Source: JALZHR01 sp036388475 | GTDB lineage: Bacteria; Acidobacteriota; Blastocatellia; Pyrinomonadales; Pyrinomonadaceae | NCBI GenBank assembly: GCA_036388475.1 | Contig: DASVRT010000036.1 | Span: forward strand, 60,579-124,578 | Reading direction: 5' to 3' | DNA: 64,000 nucleotides | Shown here: positions 7,816 to 16,025 of the stretch, piece after piece | Position numbering within the stretch: the stretch's first letter is position 1 | Layout of the letters: each line of letters starts with the position of its first letter | Program-made: the position numbers and the translations under genes | Notes under the pieces: generated by a model | The model's input: only the letters and a program-made list of their open reading frames with translations | The model's database searches: none | Told to the model about the DNA's origin: nothing

Positions 7816-7824
7816 ACGCCAAGT

Positions 7825-10800
7825 CTAACTCGTCAATCTCCGATAAATATTCGGCATTCTCTCTGGCAAACTCAGCACATCGTCAATAATCGTATAACCG
7901 ACATCGCCGTATAAATCTCTTAATTCGGCTTCGGATTCGCGGTCAATCGTGATGCAGAAAGGCGTAATGCCGTTTAGTTTTGCTTCGGTTAAAGCCTCGC
8001 GCACATCTTCGCGGGCGTAACGGGCGTCGCCGTAATCGTGGTCGTAAGGTCTGCCGTCGGTCAGGATTATCATTAATTTCGTGCGCGAATCCTGGCGCAA
8101 TAATTTTGCCGCCGCGTGTCGAATCGCCGCGCCCAAACGCGTGTTGTTTTGAAACGTGATGCCGCCGATGCGGCGTTCGATTTCATCCGAGTATTTTTCG
8201 TCGAAATCTTTGACGACGTAGAATTTTACGTTGCGGCGACCTTCAGATGTAAAACCGTTTATCGAATAAACGTCGCCGACGGCTTCGAGCGCTTCGCTCA
8301 TTAAAACCAAGCCTTCTTTTTCGATTTCGATGATGCGTCTGCCCGGATGCGTGTAGGGCTGGAGCGGGTTTCTGGTAATCGTCCGCGCCGTCGAGGAAGA
8401 CTGGTCGAGCAGAATCGAAACGGCGACGTCGCGCTGTTTCCTGAGGCGTTTCGTATAGATTCTTTCCGATTGCTGACCGTCCGCCTTGCGGTCGACGACG
8501 TATTCCACGAGCGCGTTTAAATCGTAATCTTCGCCGTCGATTTCGCGATTGATGCGCGTCAGATTTTCCGGTTTCATCAACTGGAATTGATGCCTTACGG
8601 AAGAAATCACGCCGCGATAGCGCGAGCGCGTCAGCTCGACGAAATTGCGGTCGCCCTGACGGACTTTTTTCTCGATGACGCGGCTCCAGCCGATGCGGTA
8701 ATCGCTCAAATCCCGGTCCCATTCGTCGTAAGAAAAAGCCGCGTCGCCCGCTTCCAGAGGCTGTTCGGGAATCTCGTTGTGCGTCCAGGTTTCCGCGCCT
8801 TGCAGGTCGTCCGGGTCGCCGTCGTCATCGTCCAGATTGTTCCACGCGCTGAATAAATCGCGCGCGTCCTGCGCCTTTTGCGGTCGTTCTTCGCGCTTGA
8901 TTTGGTTTTCCGTGACGGCTTCGCCCGAATTTTTATCTTCGTAAGCGTATTCGCCTTTTTCGTCCTCGTTTTCCTGCGATTCCTGCGCCTGGCTTTCGGT
9001 CGAAATGTTCTGGAAAAGCGTGTAAACACGGCTCGTCGCCATCAAAGTATCGGCGACGGTCGCGGTTTTATTGTGGAGATAAGAATCAATGACGCTTTCG
9101 ATTTCCGAGACGATTTGCGCGTAAAATTTGCGCGAATCGTCGGTCGCGCCGCCGCAGAGCGTAATTTGAAACAAAAGTTCGAACGGCACTTGATGAACCG
9201 GCAAATCGAAGATGAACGGGCGTTTTTCGCGCAGATGAGCCTGCATCAAATCCAAATCGCGCACGAGCCCGCGATAAGTTTTTCTTAAACGTCTATCAAT
9301 TCGCGCGTTTTCCAGCGTTCCGAAAATCTTTTTCGCCAGGCTCGGTTCGGGAAAAATCTGCAAAACGGCGCGATAATCGGAATTTTTCGGCAATCTCTTG
9401 GCTCGTTTTTTCAATTCTGCAAGGATTGCATCATCGCTCAAAGCCTTTTCGCCCTGTTGCACGTCTTCGATGTAACCGGCGAGCGAAAAAGCGTCAAGCT
9501 GCTCGGCGGTCGCTTCGTATAAATCGTTCAGCTCGGCGAAAGCGGCTTTCAAGCCGTTTGAGTCACGGTCGTAAGTTCCGAATTCGATTTGCCCGGCGGC
9601 GTGCGCCGAAAGCACTTTGTAGAGGCGAAAATCAAGCTCGTCGTCTTTAAATTCGGCGACGGTCGCGGGCAGGTAAATCGTTTTGCCGTCGCCGAAACGC
9701 GATTCCTGCGGCATCGCCGAAAGCGGCGCGACTTCGACTTCTTTGCCCGTCAAGCCTTCGACGTAAATCCGCAAAACGGTCTGCACTTTTTCGAGCGGCA
9801 AGCCTTCCTGACCTTCGTGCAGAAAATCGTAGCTCTGCCGCGTTTCGAGCGCGAAATACGAACGCCGCGCGCGCGCGTTGGCGGAATTATTCCGCAAGCC
9901 GGACAAAACCCAATCTTCAAATTGAACGAGCGAAACTTTTCTTAAAGCGGACGCGCTGGAACGAAACGCGGCGAGCGCGGATTCGGCGTCCGATTCGGCA
10001 ATCTCTTTGACTAATTGCAAAACGCGGCGCGAAATCGAAACGATTTCCGCTTCATTGCGCACGCTGGAAATCTGCGCGAAAAAGCCGGGCGAAGAACGCA
10101 GGAATGCGACCAGCACGGCGTTTCCGTGCTTCGCAACTTTCTGCAAAACATCGCACCAATCTTTGAAAACCGCTTCGACGCGCCGCAGGCTCTCGCCGCC
10201 CGCCGAGATGAAATGAAGCGTGACGCTGCCGCCGTATTCCAGAAATTCAGCCGCTTTTTTCGTCAGCTTAACGGCTTGTTCGGCGGAAAGTTTTTGCAGC
10301 GCATCGGGCAAAATCTGCCACAAGTCGGCGGTCATTCCGCCCGTCCGCGAGGCGAAATTTGTCGCCAAGGACACGACCGCTTTTGAAACTTTGCGCTTTT
10401 CCGCGTCGAAAGTTTTTAAAGATTCCGCCAGCTTCGGCGTCGCTTTCAGAAAATCGGAGCTGTGTTTCGCGCTGCGCTGCGCGACTTCGTTGGCGACTTT
10501 TAAAATATCCGCAAACAATTCGTCGTCGCCGATTTCTTTTGCCAGGCGCGGAATTTCGTGAAAGGTTTCGACGGCAATCGAGCTGGAAAGCACGAGCTGG
10601 CGCATACAAATCTGAAAAATAAACGGGCGCGCTTTCGCCGGGACGTCGCGGAAATTTTCGATGCCGTCGGCGAAAAACTTAACGCCGGCGTCGACATTCG
10701 CCATTGCCAGTTTTCGTCCCATTTCCGCCCACGCGCGCAGAGTTTCGGCGTTCAAAATTTTCGCGGCGTCCGGCGTGGCTTCGACAAAAGCGCGGCTGAC

Positions 10801-10917
10801 GCGCAGCGAAACTCCGGCAAGTGACGCGCTCATTTCCAGCGCGGCGCGCTTCTGGTCGGTCGGCAAATTGTGCAATTCGCGGGCTAATCCGGTGAAGGTT
10901 TTCGGCTCGTTTTCCAT
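7825..10917 (-). CDS. Giant NorD/CbbO-like von Willebrand factor A protein
   Basis: At 1030 residues this is longer than typical NorD or CbbO proteins. The first 550 or so residues are helical repeats with no recognised motif. An acidic linker follows (about 620-690). The last 250 residues are a VWA domain with the MIDAS motif DQSSS in VSILLDQSSST, the threonine region TRLGAAIRHAAAK and the TDGRPYD loop. In the NorQD and CbbQO systems such a protein works with a MoxR-type AAA+ ATPase to insert metal or remodel an enzyme. No such ATPase is in the window, so the partner is elsewhere. The gene ends close to the 53-residue membrane protein and starts next to a repeat element. Confidence 0.85.
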   Translation of the reverse strand: MENEPKTFTGLARELHNLPTDQKRAALEMSASLAGVSLRVSRAFVEATPDAAKILNAETLRAWAEMGRKLAMANVDAGVKFFADGIENFRDVPAKARPFIFQICMRQLVLSSSIAVETFHEIPRLAKEIGDDELFADILKVANEVAQRSAKHSSDFLKATPKLAESLKTFDAEKRKVSKAVVSLATNFASRTGGMTADLWQILPDALQKLSAEQAVKLTKKAAEFLEYGGSVTLHFISAGGESLRRVEAVFKDWCDVLQKVAKHGNAVLVAFLRSSPGFFAQISSVRNEAEIVSISRRVLQLVKEIAESDAESALAAFRSSASALRKVSLVQFEDWVLSGLRNNSANARARRSYFALETRQSYDFLHEGQEGLPLEKVQTVLRIYVEGLTGKEVEVAPLSAMPQESRFGDGKTIYLPATVAEFKDDELDFRLYKVLSAHAAGQIEFGTYDRDSNGLKAAFAELNDLYEATAEQLDAFSLAGYIEDVQQGEKALSDDAILAELKKRAKRLPKNSDYRAVLQIFPEPSLAKKIFGTLENARIDRRLRKTYRGLVRDLDLMQAHLREKRPFIFDLPVHQVPFELLFQITLCGGATDDSRKFYAQIVSEIESVIDSYLHNKTATVADTLMATSRVYTLFQNISTESQAQESQENEDEKGEYAYEDKNSGEAVTENQIKREERPQKAQDARDLFSAWNNLDDDDGDPDDLQGAETWTHNEIPEQPLEAGDAAFSYDEWDRDLSDYRIGWSRVIEKKVRQGDRNFVELTRSRYRGVISSVRHQFQLMKPENLTRINREIDGEDYDLNALVEYVVDRKADGQQSERIYTKRLRKQRDVAVSILLDQSSSTARTITRNPLQPYTHPGRRIIEIEKEGLVLMSEALEAVGDVYSINGFTSEGRRNVKFYVVKDFDEKYSDEIERRIGGITFQNNTRLGAAIRHAAAKLLRQDSRTKLMIILTDGRPYDHDYGDARYAREDVREALTEAKLNGITPFCITIDRESEAELRDLYGDVGYTIIDDVLSLPERMPNIYRRLTS

Positions 10918-10935
10918 AATTTGATTTTAGCAAAA

Positions 10936-11134
10936 TTAGCCGCAGAGGACACAAAGAGCACGGAGAAAGAAAATTAACCATCCCGCTTCGCGTTTACGCA
11001 GATAAACGCAGATTAAAACAGGATAGACAGGATTTACAGGATAAAAGTCACTTTATTATCCAGCTTTTTTATCCGTGTGTATCCGTGTTCATCTGCGGTT
11101 TCATTCTCTTTCTTTCTCCGCGCCATCTGCGGCT
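10936..11134. repeat. Palindromic intergenic repeat element, 9/10-bp units
   Basis: The outer arms TTAGCCGCAGAGGAC (10936-10950) and CATCTGCGGCTGAAAT (11124-11139) are complementary. Inside, ACGCAGATAA and ACAGGATAG-type words repeat every 9-10 bp on the left, and ATCCGTGTNN repeats every 10 bp on the right (11071-11100). It is a sister of the element at 1620-1808 and fills the 224-bp gap. Confidence 0.8.
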
Positions 11135-11141
11135 GAAATTC

Positions 11142-12662
11142 TTACATTTTCGGCGGTTTGCCGTCGGGATAAATAAAGACGTGCCAGCAGGCGTTGACGT
11201 TATACTCAATCAGCGCGTCGAGAACGCCGCGATTTTCCATTTCGGCGAGTTTTTTCATCACGAAATTCTGTTCTTTAACGGTCATATATGCGCGTCCGAG
11301 GTCAAAGGCGCAGCCCGAAGTGTGCGGCGGCAGACTGCCCGGACCGCGCACGATAAAGGAATTGGCGTTCGTTTTGTTCAGGCTGATTTGATAATCCATC
11401 GAGCGCGTCAGGCTGGTGACGCGGAGCGGGCGTTTGAATTCCTGAAAATAAGCGTCGGCAAGCTCTTTTAAGATAGGTCGGGCGCGCGGGTGAAACATTC
11501 TCAGCAGCCGAATCCTCATCTGCCGGCGGTCGCGCCCGTTATTCAAATCGTATTTCTGACCGTCGAAATTACTGGCGAGCTGCAATAAGTTTTGATATTT
11601 GGGCGTGCCGGGCGCAATCGGCGTATCGCGGCTTTGAAAACTGAACGACGTAAAATCGCTCTCGGTCGCGCTGCCGCCGACGTCGAGCAGAAAGCTGTCG
11701 CTCGCCATCGGCAGCTCGATTAATTCTTTACTTAAACGCTTTTGCGCCAGCTCGGCAAAATCCATCGGCTGTTGATAACCGCCGCGCATCATCTCGGCGA
11801 GCTTGGCTTTTTGTTTGACGACGCCGTCGCCGCGCAGCTCCGGCGGAACTTCCATTCCCGGCGGCGAGATGCCGGTCACGCCGACGCGCGGCGCGAAAAC
11901 CAAATCCCGCTGCTTTTGCCAGAAGGCAATCGGCACGTTTAAGTCCGAAGGCTTCGTCGCGTCGTCCGACGAGGTTGATTTGACTTCGCCGAGGTCTTCG
12001 ACTTTCAGCTCCTTTTCTTCGACTTCAAACAAAGCTATCAAATCGTCCAAATCTTCCGGGTCTTCGCCGCCGAGCGGGTCAACCACGCGCACGGGAATCA
12101 ACACGCCGGAACGAATGGCGGTCACGGGCGTCGGATTTCCGCTGTTGCTACTATTGCTGCCGCCGAACGAGTTTGCCAGCAAAAGCGCAATCAGCGTGAA
12201 AAAAATGATGGCGAAAATGCCGAGACCGGCAATCAGCGGAACAACCGGAATTTTTTTGGATTGCGGATTGGAGATTGCGGATTGCGGACTGTTTGTTTGT
12301 GCTTTGTTGACCGGCGGCGCTTTGCTGCCATTTGCTTTCGCAGGCTGACCGCTGACTGCTGACTGCTGATTGCTTTCAAAAAAAATCCGCGTCTCGCCGC
12401 CGAGCAGAATTTGGTCGCCCTCGTTTAATTTCCTTTCGTTTGTGATTCTTTCGCCGTTGACGAATGTGCCGTTGGTCGAGTTTTCGTCCTGAATCCAAAC
12501 GTCGTCGCCTTCGCGCCAGACGGTCGTATGGACGCGCGAAAGCTGCGCGTCGTCTATCACCATCTGCGCCAGTCGGGTGCGTCCGATGGTGATTTCATTT
12601 TCGAGCGCGATTCGTTGCCGTGTGCCGTCGGGCGCTTCAATGTAAAGAATTATTTCCCGCAT
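11142..12662 (-). CDS. FHA-domain membrane protein with DUF5715/M15-like C-terminal domain
   Basis: The 506-residue protein has three parts. Residues 1-95 are a forkhead-associated domain with GR at 27-28, SRVH at 42-45 and the loop DENSTNGTFVNG at 59-70, all key phosphothreonine-binding positions. A transmembrane helix lies at about 140-164. The outer C-terminal domain has HTSGCAFDLG, which fits the HxxGxAxD zinc motif of M15/VanY-like peptidases, and a later CWH. The usual catalytic Glu three residues before that His is Ala, as is typical of DUF5715, so peptidase activity is doubtful. The linker between FHA and helix contains two in-frame heptamer repeats. It would link cytoplasmic phosphorylation to the cell wall. 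Confidence 0.82.
   Translation of the reverse strand: MREIILYIEAPDGTRQRIALENEITIGRTRLAQMVIDDAQLSRVHTTVWREGDDVWIQDENSTNGTFVNGERITNERKLNEGDQILLGGETRIFFESNQQSAVSGQPAKANGSKAPPVNKAQTNSPQSAISNPQSKKIPVVPLIAGLGIFAIIFFTLIALLLANSFGGSNSSNSGNPTPVTAIRSGVLIPVRVVDPLGGEDPEDLDDLIALFEVEEKELKVEDLGEVKSTSSDDATKPSDLNVPIAFWQKQRDLVFAPRVGVTGISPPGMEVPPELRGDGVVKQKAKLAEMMRGGYQQPMDFAELAQKRLSKELIELPMASDSFLLDVGGSATESDFTSFSFQSRDTPIAPGTPKYQNLLQLASNFDGQKYDLNNGRDRRQMRIRLLRMFHPRARPILKELADAYFQEFKRPLRVTSLTRSMDYQISLNKTNANSFIVRGPGSLPPHTSGCAFDLGRAYMTVKEQNFVMKKLAEMENRGVLDALIEYNVNACWHVFIYPDGKPPKM
12258..12373. repeat. Two heptamer repeat runs inside the FHA-protein gene
   Basis: GGATTGC-type heptamers occur five times in register at 12258-12292, and GCTGACC/GCTGACT/GCTGATT heptamers four times at 12344-12371. 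Translated on the minus strand they give SPQSAISNPQS and QQSAVSGQ, in the flexible linker (residues 99-106 and 124-135). The reading frame is kept throughout. The second run uses the same word as the run inside the acyl-CoA ligase gene at 23213-23240. Confidence 0.85.
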
Positions 12663-12668
12663 CGAAAA

Positions 12669-12896
12669 TTAATGATGGTGATGTTCTTCCGCCGCATCGG
12701 CGACTTCTTTTAGTTTTGAAATGTCGAGCATCCTTGAAAATTCATCAAAGTGAAACATCGTGTTGTCTTTGCAGTGCTCGCAAAAAAACGTCACATCTTC
12801 GCCGAGATACATATCTTTCAAATGATACGCGATAAAGCAGCCATAGCAGCGCTGGATGCGCTTTCCGAATTGTTCTAAAACTTCATTTTCAGCCAT
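12669..12896 (-). CDS. 75-residue zinc-ribbon protein with C-terminal His4
   Basis: I start at the ATG at 12896; a longer frame adds an unconvincing basic leader. The product has two CxxC pairs, RCYGCF and FFCEHCKD, about 20 residues apart, which should bind one zinc ion in a rubredoxin-like knuckle. It ends in EEHHHH, a natural histidine tail that could bind metal. The gene lies 6 bp upstream of the FHA gene on the same strand and is probably co-transcribed with it. Upstream, 12897-13102 holds a near-perfect palindrome TTCGAGCGGCGCTCGAA (12964-12980), a possible operator, and nothing else. Function unknown. Confidence 0.7.
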   Translation of the reverse strand: MAENEVLEQFGKRIQRCYGCFIAYHLKDMYLGEDVTFFCEHCKDNTMFHFDEFSRMLDISKLKEVADAAEEHHHH

Positions 12897-13102
12897 TACC
12901 GATTGATTTTCCTTCAGGCGGACGGAAAAGTGCAAGTCAACGAAAAGCGCAACATAAAACTTTTTCGAGCGGCGCTCGAAGCGAAAAACAAAATCAGTTA
13001 AAACGGCTTTGCACAACAATTCGGTTTTTCGCTATCATATTTATATCAATTTTGTTCAGTATCAAACAGAAACGTAATTTTTGTAACGATTAAATTAAAC
13101 GT

Positions 13103-13294
13103 ATGACTAACGTTCGTCCTTTCGCCTACGCCTTTTTGGGGTTGGCTATTTTTTTTCTTATGGCTGCCGTCATAATCGGATTCCAGGGCAGCTCCGCCGA
13201 TGTATTCTTCCTGCTGATAAGTATTATTTTAGGCGGGTTGAGCTTTGTAATGTTCAGAAAATATAGAGAAGATAAAAGATTAAGACGGTTTTAA
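13103..13294 (+). CDS. Small two-helix membrane protein, 63 residues
   Basis: The product has two hydrophobic helices, about residues 8-27 (AYAFLGLAIFFLMAAVIIG) and 33-51, followed by a strongly basic tail (RKYREDKRLRRF) that should stay in the cytoplasm by the positive-inside rule. No clear ribosome site precedes the ATG. A strong terminator follows 20 bp after the stop. It is divergent from the zinc-ribbon gene. The family is not recognised; many such pairs of helices regulate larger membrane complexes, but there is no direct evidence here. Confidence 0.6.
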   Translation: MTNVRPFAYAFLGLAIFFLMAAVIIGFQGSSADVFFLLISIILGGLSFVMFRKYREDKRLRRF

Positions 13295-13314
13295 TTTCGC
13301 GAAAATCCGCTGTT

Positions 13315-13353
13315 GAAAATGCGCGCCGGTCGGCAAACCCGGCGCGCATTTTC
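13315..13353. terminator. Strong hairpin terminator after the 63-residue membrane protein
   Basis: GAAAATGCGCGCCGG (13315-13329) pairs perfectly over 15 bp with CCGGCGCGCATTTTC (13339-13353) around a 9-base loop. The A/T ends make it usable in both directions. Confidence 0.85.
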
Positions 13354-13704
13354 CTTTAATTTCCTTCAAATAAAGATTGAGCTTTGACGAAAAAATAATA
13401 AAGCGGAAAGATTACAAAAAGAGGCTGGATTTGCGCCTGCGTTTCCCGGCTCGGCTTTTTGACGGCAGTTCCGTTGACGCAGGCGAAGCTTTCGGCGTAT
13501 CCGGCAAACACGTCGCGCGCGGCGGCTGGAACCTGCCGCAAAAATTCCGTAAATACAATTCTTAACAAAAAAACCGGCGCAACCTTTCGGTTCTGCCGGT
13601 TTTTGGTGTTTTTGATAATTATAGTTTTCGACGCCGGTCGAAACGGAGCTATTTCTGGCGCTTTGCTCTCCCGATTCGGTTTTCCGGCGCGTAACAAGAA
13701 ATTT
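13354..13704. other. Intergenic stretch without a supported gene
   Basis: This 350-bp stretch holds the terminator at 13569-13604. A minus-strand frame of up to 113 residues crosses that terminator, so its first half cannot be real. A shorter version starting at a GTG (about 13506) would give some 50 residues ending in a hydrophobic PLFVIFPLYYFFVKAQ segment, but it lacks a ribosome site. I leave it unassigned. Confidence 0.5.
13569..13604 (-). terminator. Rho-independent terminator of the 145-residue gene
   Basis: AAAAACCGGC (13569-13578) pairs with GCCGGTTTTT (13595-13604), with a second inner stem AACC/GGTT. Read on the minus strand the hairpin is followed by seven T, which suits the gene ending at 13705. 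Confidence 0.85.
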
Positions 13705-14142
13705 TTATTTAGTCCAGCTGTTATTTAACTCGCGCCAGCCGGCGAGCCTTTTCTCGAAGTCCGGCGCGGTTTTTACCAGCTTTTCAAGCTCCGGCAGAAA
13801 ATCCGCATTCATAAGCTTGCGGACTTCCGCCATAAAAGGCTCGATTTTTGCGTAATAACGCAGGTGTTCGACATTCGTCTTATGCATCAGCGCGGCGTCA
13901 ATCGAGCCGTAATTGACCAGCGCGGCAACCATTTCCCAATATGTCAAAACCATTCGGAAATATGCCGTTTTTTCAAATCCGCTCTGCATCAAATCGACGA
14001 TGTCCTGCGCGCTTTGCGGGTTAAACCCGGTGTCGAACCATTCGCGCGCCTGGCGAAATTCCGCATCGCGCCGCATTTCATAAAGTTTTAGAATCAGATT
14101 GGCTTCTTCCTGTTTCGTTCCCATTGTCGGTTCTTCTTTCAT
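13705..14142 (-). CDS. Conserved hypothetical helical protein
   Basis: The 145-residue protein is almost entirely helical and soluble, with no signal peptide. The stretches NLILKLYEMRRDAEFRQAREW and GYF-like YWEMVAALVNYGSID suggest tandem helices with aromatic packing, in the style of DUF4760-like or TPR-like small proteins; only parts are quoted. No catalytic residues stand out. It starts 16 bp upstream of nothing on its own strand apart from lipA, whose stop lies at 14159, so it is probably the last gene of the sodN-sodX-lipA unit. Its terminator is at 13569-13604. Function unknown. Confidence 0.7.
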   Translation of the reverse strand: MKEEPTMGTKQEEANLILKLYEMRRDAEFRQAREWFDTGFNPQSAQDIVDLMQSGFEKTAYFRMVLTYWEMVAALVNYGSIDAALMHKTNVEHLRYYAKIEPFMAEVRKLMNADFLPELEKLVKTAPDFEKRLAGWRELNNSWTK

Positions 14143-14158
14143 CGAAATTTATTATATT

Positions 14159-15106
14159 TTAACTCGCTGTTTGTACGTGAGCCGCGCTCCGCTCGCCGGA
14201 TTCCGTTTGCTGGCGGGCGTGATAAGACGAGCGCGTCAGCGGCGATGATTCGATGTGTTTGAAGCCCATTTCTTCGCCGATTCGTTTCCATTCGGCGAAT
14301 TCTTCGGGCGTCACGTATCTTTCGACGGGAAGTCGTCTTTCGTAAGGCTGGAGATATTGCCCGATAGTCATAATGTCGCAGGAAACCGAGCGTAAATCTT
14401 TCATCAGCTCGACGACTTCTTCAAACGTTTCGCCAAGCCCGACCATAATTCCGCTTTTCGTTTTCATCGCCGGCTGAAATGTATCGCGCCAGCGTGCCGC
14501 GCGTTCCAGCAATTCGAGAGTCTGCACATATTTCGCGTCGGGACGGACGCGGCGATAAAGGCGGGCAATCGTTTCCGTGTTGTGATTTAAAACGTCGGGA
14601 CGCGCCTGCAAAACCGTATTCAAAGCGGCTTCGTCGCCGTTGAAATCGGGAATCAGGACTTCGACTTTGCAGCTCGGATTCAATTCCCGAACTTTTAAAA
14701 TCGTTTCCGCCCAATGCGTCGCGCCGCCGTCCGGCAAATCGTCGCGATTGACCGAAGTGATAACGGCGTGAGCGAGATTTAAATGCGCGACGGCTTCGGC
14801 GACGTGCGTCGGTTCCATCGGGTCTAAGTCCATCGGTTTGCCTTTGTTGACGGCGCAAAAACCGCAATGCCGCGTGCAGGTGTCGCCGCCGAGCATAAAC
14901 GTCGCCGTGCGGTCTGTCCAGCATTCAAAGATGTTCGGGCAGCGCGCTTCCTGGCAGACCGTGTGCAGATTCAAGCCTTCAATCAATTTCAAAACCGCGT
15001 TTTGATTGGTCGGGTCGCCGAGCTTGATGCGCAGCCAATCGGGTTTCGGCAGGCGCTCTTTTTTCTTTTTGACAAATCTCTGGATTAGAACCTTTTCTTC
15101 AATCAT
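14159..15106 (-). CDS. lipA: Lipoyl synthase
   Basis: LipA is a radical SAM enzyme that inserts two sulfur atoms into protein-bound octanoyl chains to make lipoate for 2-oxoacid dehydrogenases and the glycine cleavage system. Both cluster motifs are complete: the auxiliary cluster C51, C56 and C62 (VCQEARCPNIFECW) and the radical SAM CxxxCxxC at C77, C81 and C84. The C-terminal RSSYHARQ contains the conserved serine that binds the auxiliary cluster. Length (315) is typical. The ATG overlaps the stop of the upstream peptidase gene by 8 bp, so both are translated from one message. The lipoyl transferase lipB is not in the window. Confidence 0.96.
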   Translation of the reverse strand: MIEEKVLIQRFVKKKKERLPKPDWLRIKLGDPTNQNAVLKLIEGLNLHTVCQEARCPNIFECWTDRTATFMLGGDTCTRHCGFCAVNKGKPMDLDPMEPTHVAEAVAHLNLAHAVITSVNRDDLPDGGATHWAETILKVRELNPSCKVEVLIPDFNGDEAALNTVLQARPDVLNHNTETIARLYRRVRPDAKYVQTLELLERAARWRDTFQPAMKTKSGIMVGLGETFEEVVELMKDLRSVSCDIMTIGQYLQPYERRLPVERYVTPEEFAEWKRIGEEMGFKHIESSPLTRSSYHARQQTESGERSAAHVQTAS

Positions 15107-15449
15107 TTTGTTTTAAACGGCAAGTTGCTTTGCCTATTAAATATTTTAGCGGAACTGCGCCGAAAGTGCGACTGTCGGTGCTTTCCGGCGGATTGTCGCC
15201 GATTAAAAACAAATCGCCCCGGTCGGTAAAATTCTTCACTCTTTTCAGGATTTTGACGCTTTTCTTAAACGGGTGGTTGGCGAGAATAATATCGCCCGCT
15301 CGCACCTTTGCCCGCCGATTTACCAAAACCGCATCGCCGTCTTTTAAGGTCGGAAGCATCGAATTTCCTTCGACCAGAAAACCTCGTCTTCTGCCGATGA
15401 AAAGCAGAAATTTTTCTTTCCAGTTCGCTTCGGGCAGTTCGTTTTTCAT
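15099..15449 (-). CDS. sodX: S26-family peptidase, probable nickel-SOD maturation protease
   Basis: The 116-residue protein is a minimal signal-peptidase-like fold. The catalytic serine is S30 in EGNSMLPTL and the lysine K69 in ILKRV; GDNPPESTDSRTFG (84-97) is the conserved third box. There is no membrane anchor of note. I chose the ATG at 15449 because the upstream extension lies in repeat DNA. Nickel superoxide dismutases need an N-terminal leader removed to expose the His that binds nickel, and the gene for this protease normally sits beside sodN, as here (sodN is the next gene upstream). It overlaps lipA by 8 bp. Confidence 0.88.
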   Translation of the reverse strand: MKNELPEANWKEKFLLFIGRRRGFLVEGNSMLPTLKDGDAVLVNRRAKVRAGDIILANHPFKKSVKILKRVKNFTDRGDLFLIGDNPPESTDSRTFGAVPLKYLIGKATCRLKQND

Positions 15450-15461
15450 CGAAAATAAAAA

Positions 15462-15522
15462 GATAGTGGAAGATAAAGATTTACTTTCCACTATCAGCTA
15501 TCGGTTATCAGTTTTCGGTTAA
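15462..15522. repeat. Heptamer repeat hairpin between sodN and sodX
   Basis: GATAGTGGAA (15462-15471) pairs with TTCCACTATC (15486-15495), and CTATCAG/CTATCGG/TTATCAG words follow with a 7-bp period to about 15512. The hairpin could partly end or stabilise the sodN message. Confidence 0.75.
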
Positions 15523-15990
15523 TCAGCTAGCCGTATACCACGAAACGTCTTTGCCCTTGGTTTCCCAGAAAATTTCGTGCACGCGTTTGATATTGTCCAT
15601 CAATTCCTGCGCGTGTTCGAGGCTGATTTCCTGTTTGCAGGCGGAGCAGAGTTTTGCCGTTTTCCAGAAAAGGTCGTGCAGCTCGGGATATTTTTCCAGA
15701 TGCTGCGGCTTGAAATAATCCGTCCACAGCACAAGCAAATGATGTTTCGCCAAATCGGCGCGCGTTTCCTTAATCGTGATAAAGCGCGTCAAAGTGTTTT
15801 GATAAGCCGCGTGCGCGGCAGCGTCGTCGCCTTCCGGACGTTTCAAATCGAGAATTTTTTTCGTCAGCTGCAAAACCGATTCGGCTTCGACGCGGGCTTG
15901 CGCCGGGTCGTAAACGCCGCACGGCGCGTCGCAGTGCGCTTCGGCGATTTCCAGATTAGCTGTCAGTTTTTCTTTAAATTTTTCAAACAT
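15523..15990 (-). CDS. sodN: Nickel superoxide dismutase precursor
   Basis: SodN turns superoxide into oxygen and hydrogen peroxide in the cytoplasm. The nickel hook H19-C20-D21-x-P23-C24-G25-x-Y27-D28 is complete. The first 18 residues (MFEKFKEKLTANLEIAEA) are a leader that must be cut so that H19 becomes the free N-terminus and binds nickel. The remaining 137 residues form the four-helix bundle of the hexameric enzyme, ending in the KDVSWYTAS region. Total length, 155, is normal. The matching protease is the next gene. Expression in other bacteria responds to nickel; no Nur or NikR site can be confirmed here. Confidence 0.95.
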   Translation of the reverse strand: MFEKFKEKLTANLEIAEAHCDAPCGVYDPAQARVEAESVLQLTKKILDLKRPEGDDAAAHAAYQNTLTRFITIKETRADLAKHHLLVLWTDYFKPQHLEKYPELHDLFWKTAKLCSACKQEISLEHAQELMDNIKRVHEIFWETKGKDVSWYTAS

Positions 15991-16025
15991 TTTCCCATTT
16001 CTCCTTGCTTCAATAAAAAATAAAA

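Noticed and set aside
13356..13697. 113-residue minus-strand gene
   Set aside because: It begins before and reads through the strong terminator of the gene at 13705-14142. Only a roughly 50-residue end with one hydrophobic segment remains possible, without a ribosome site.
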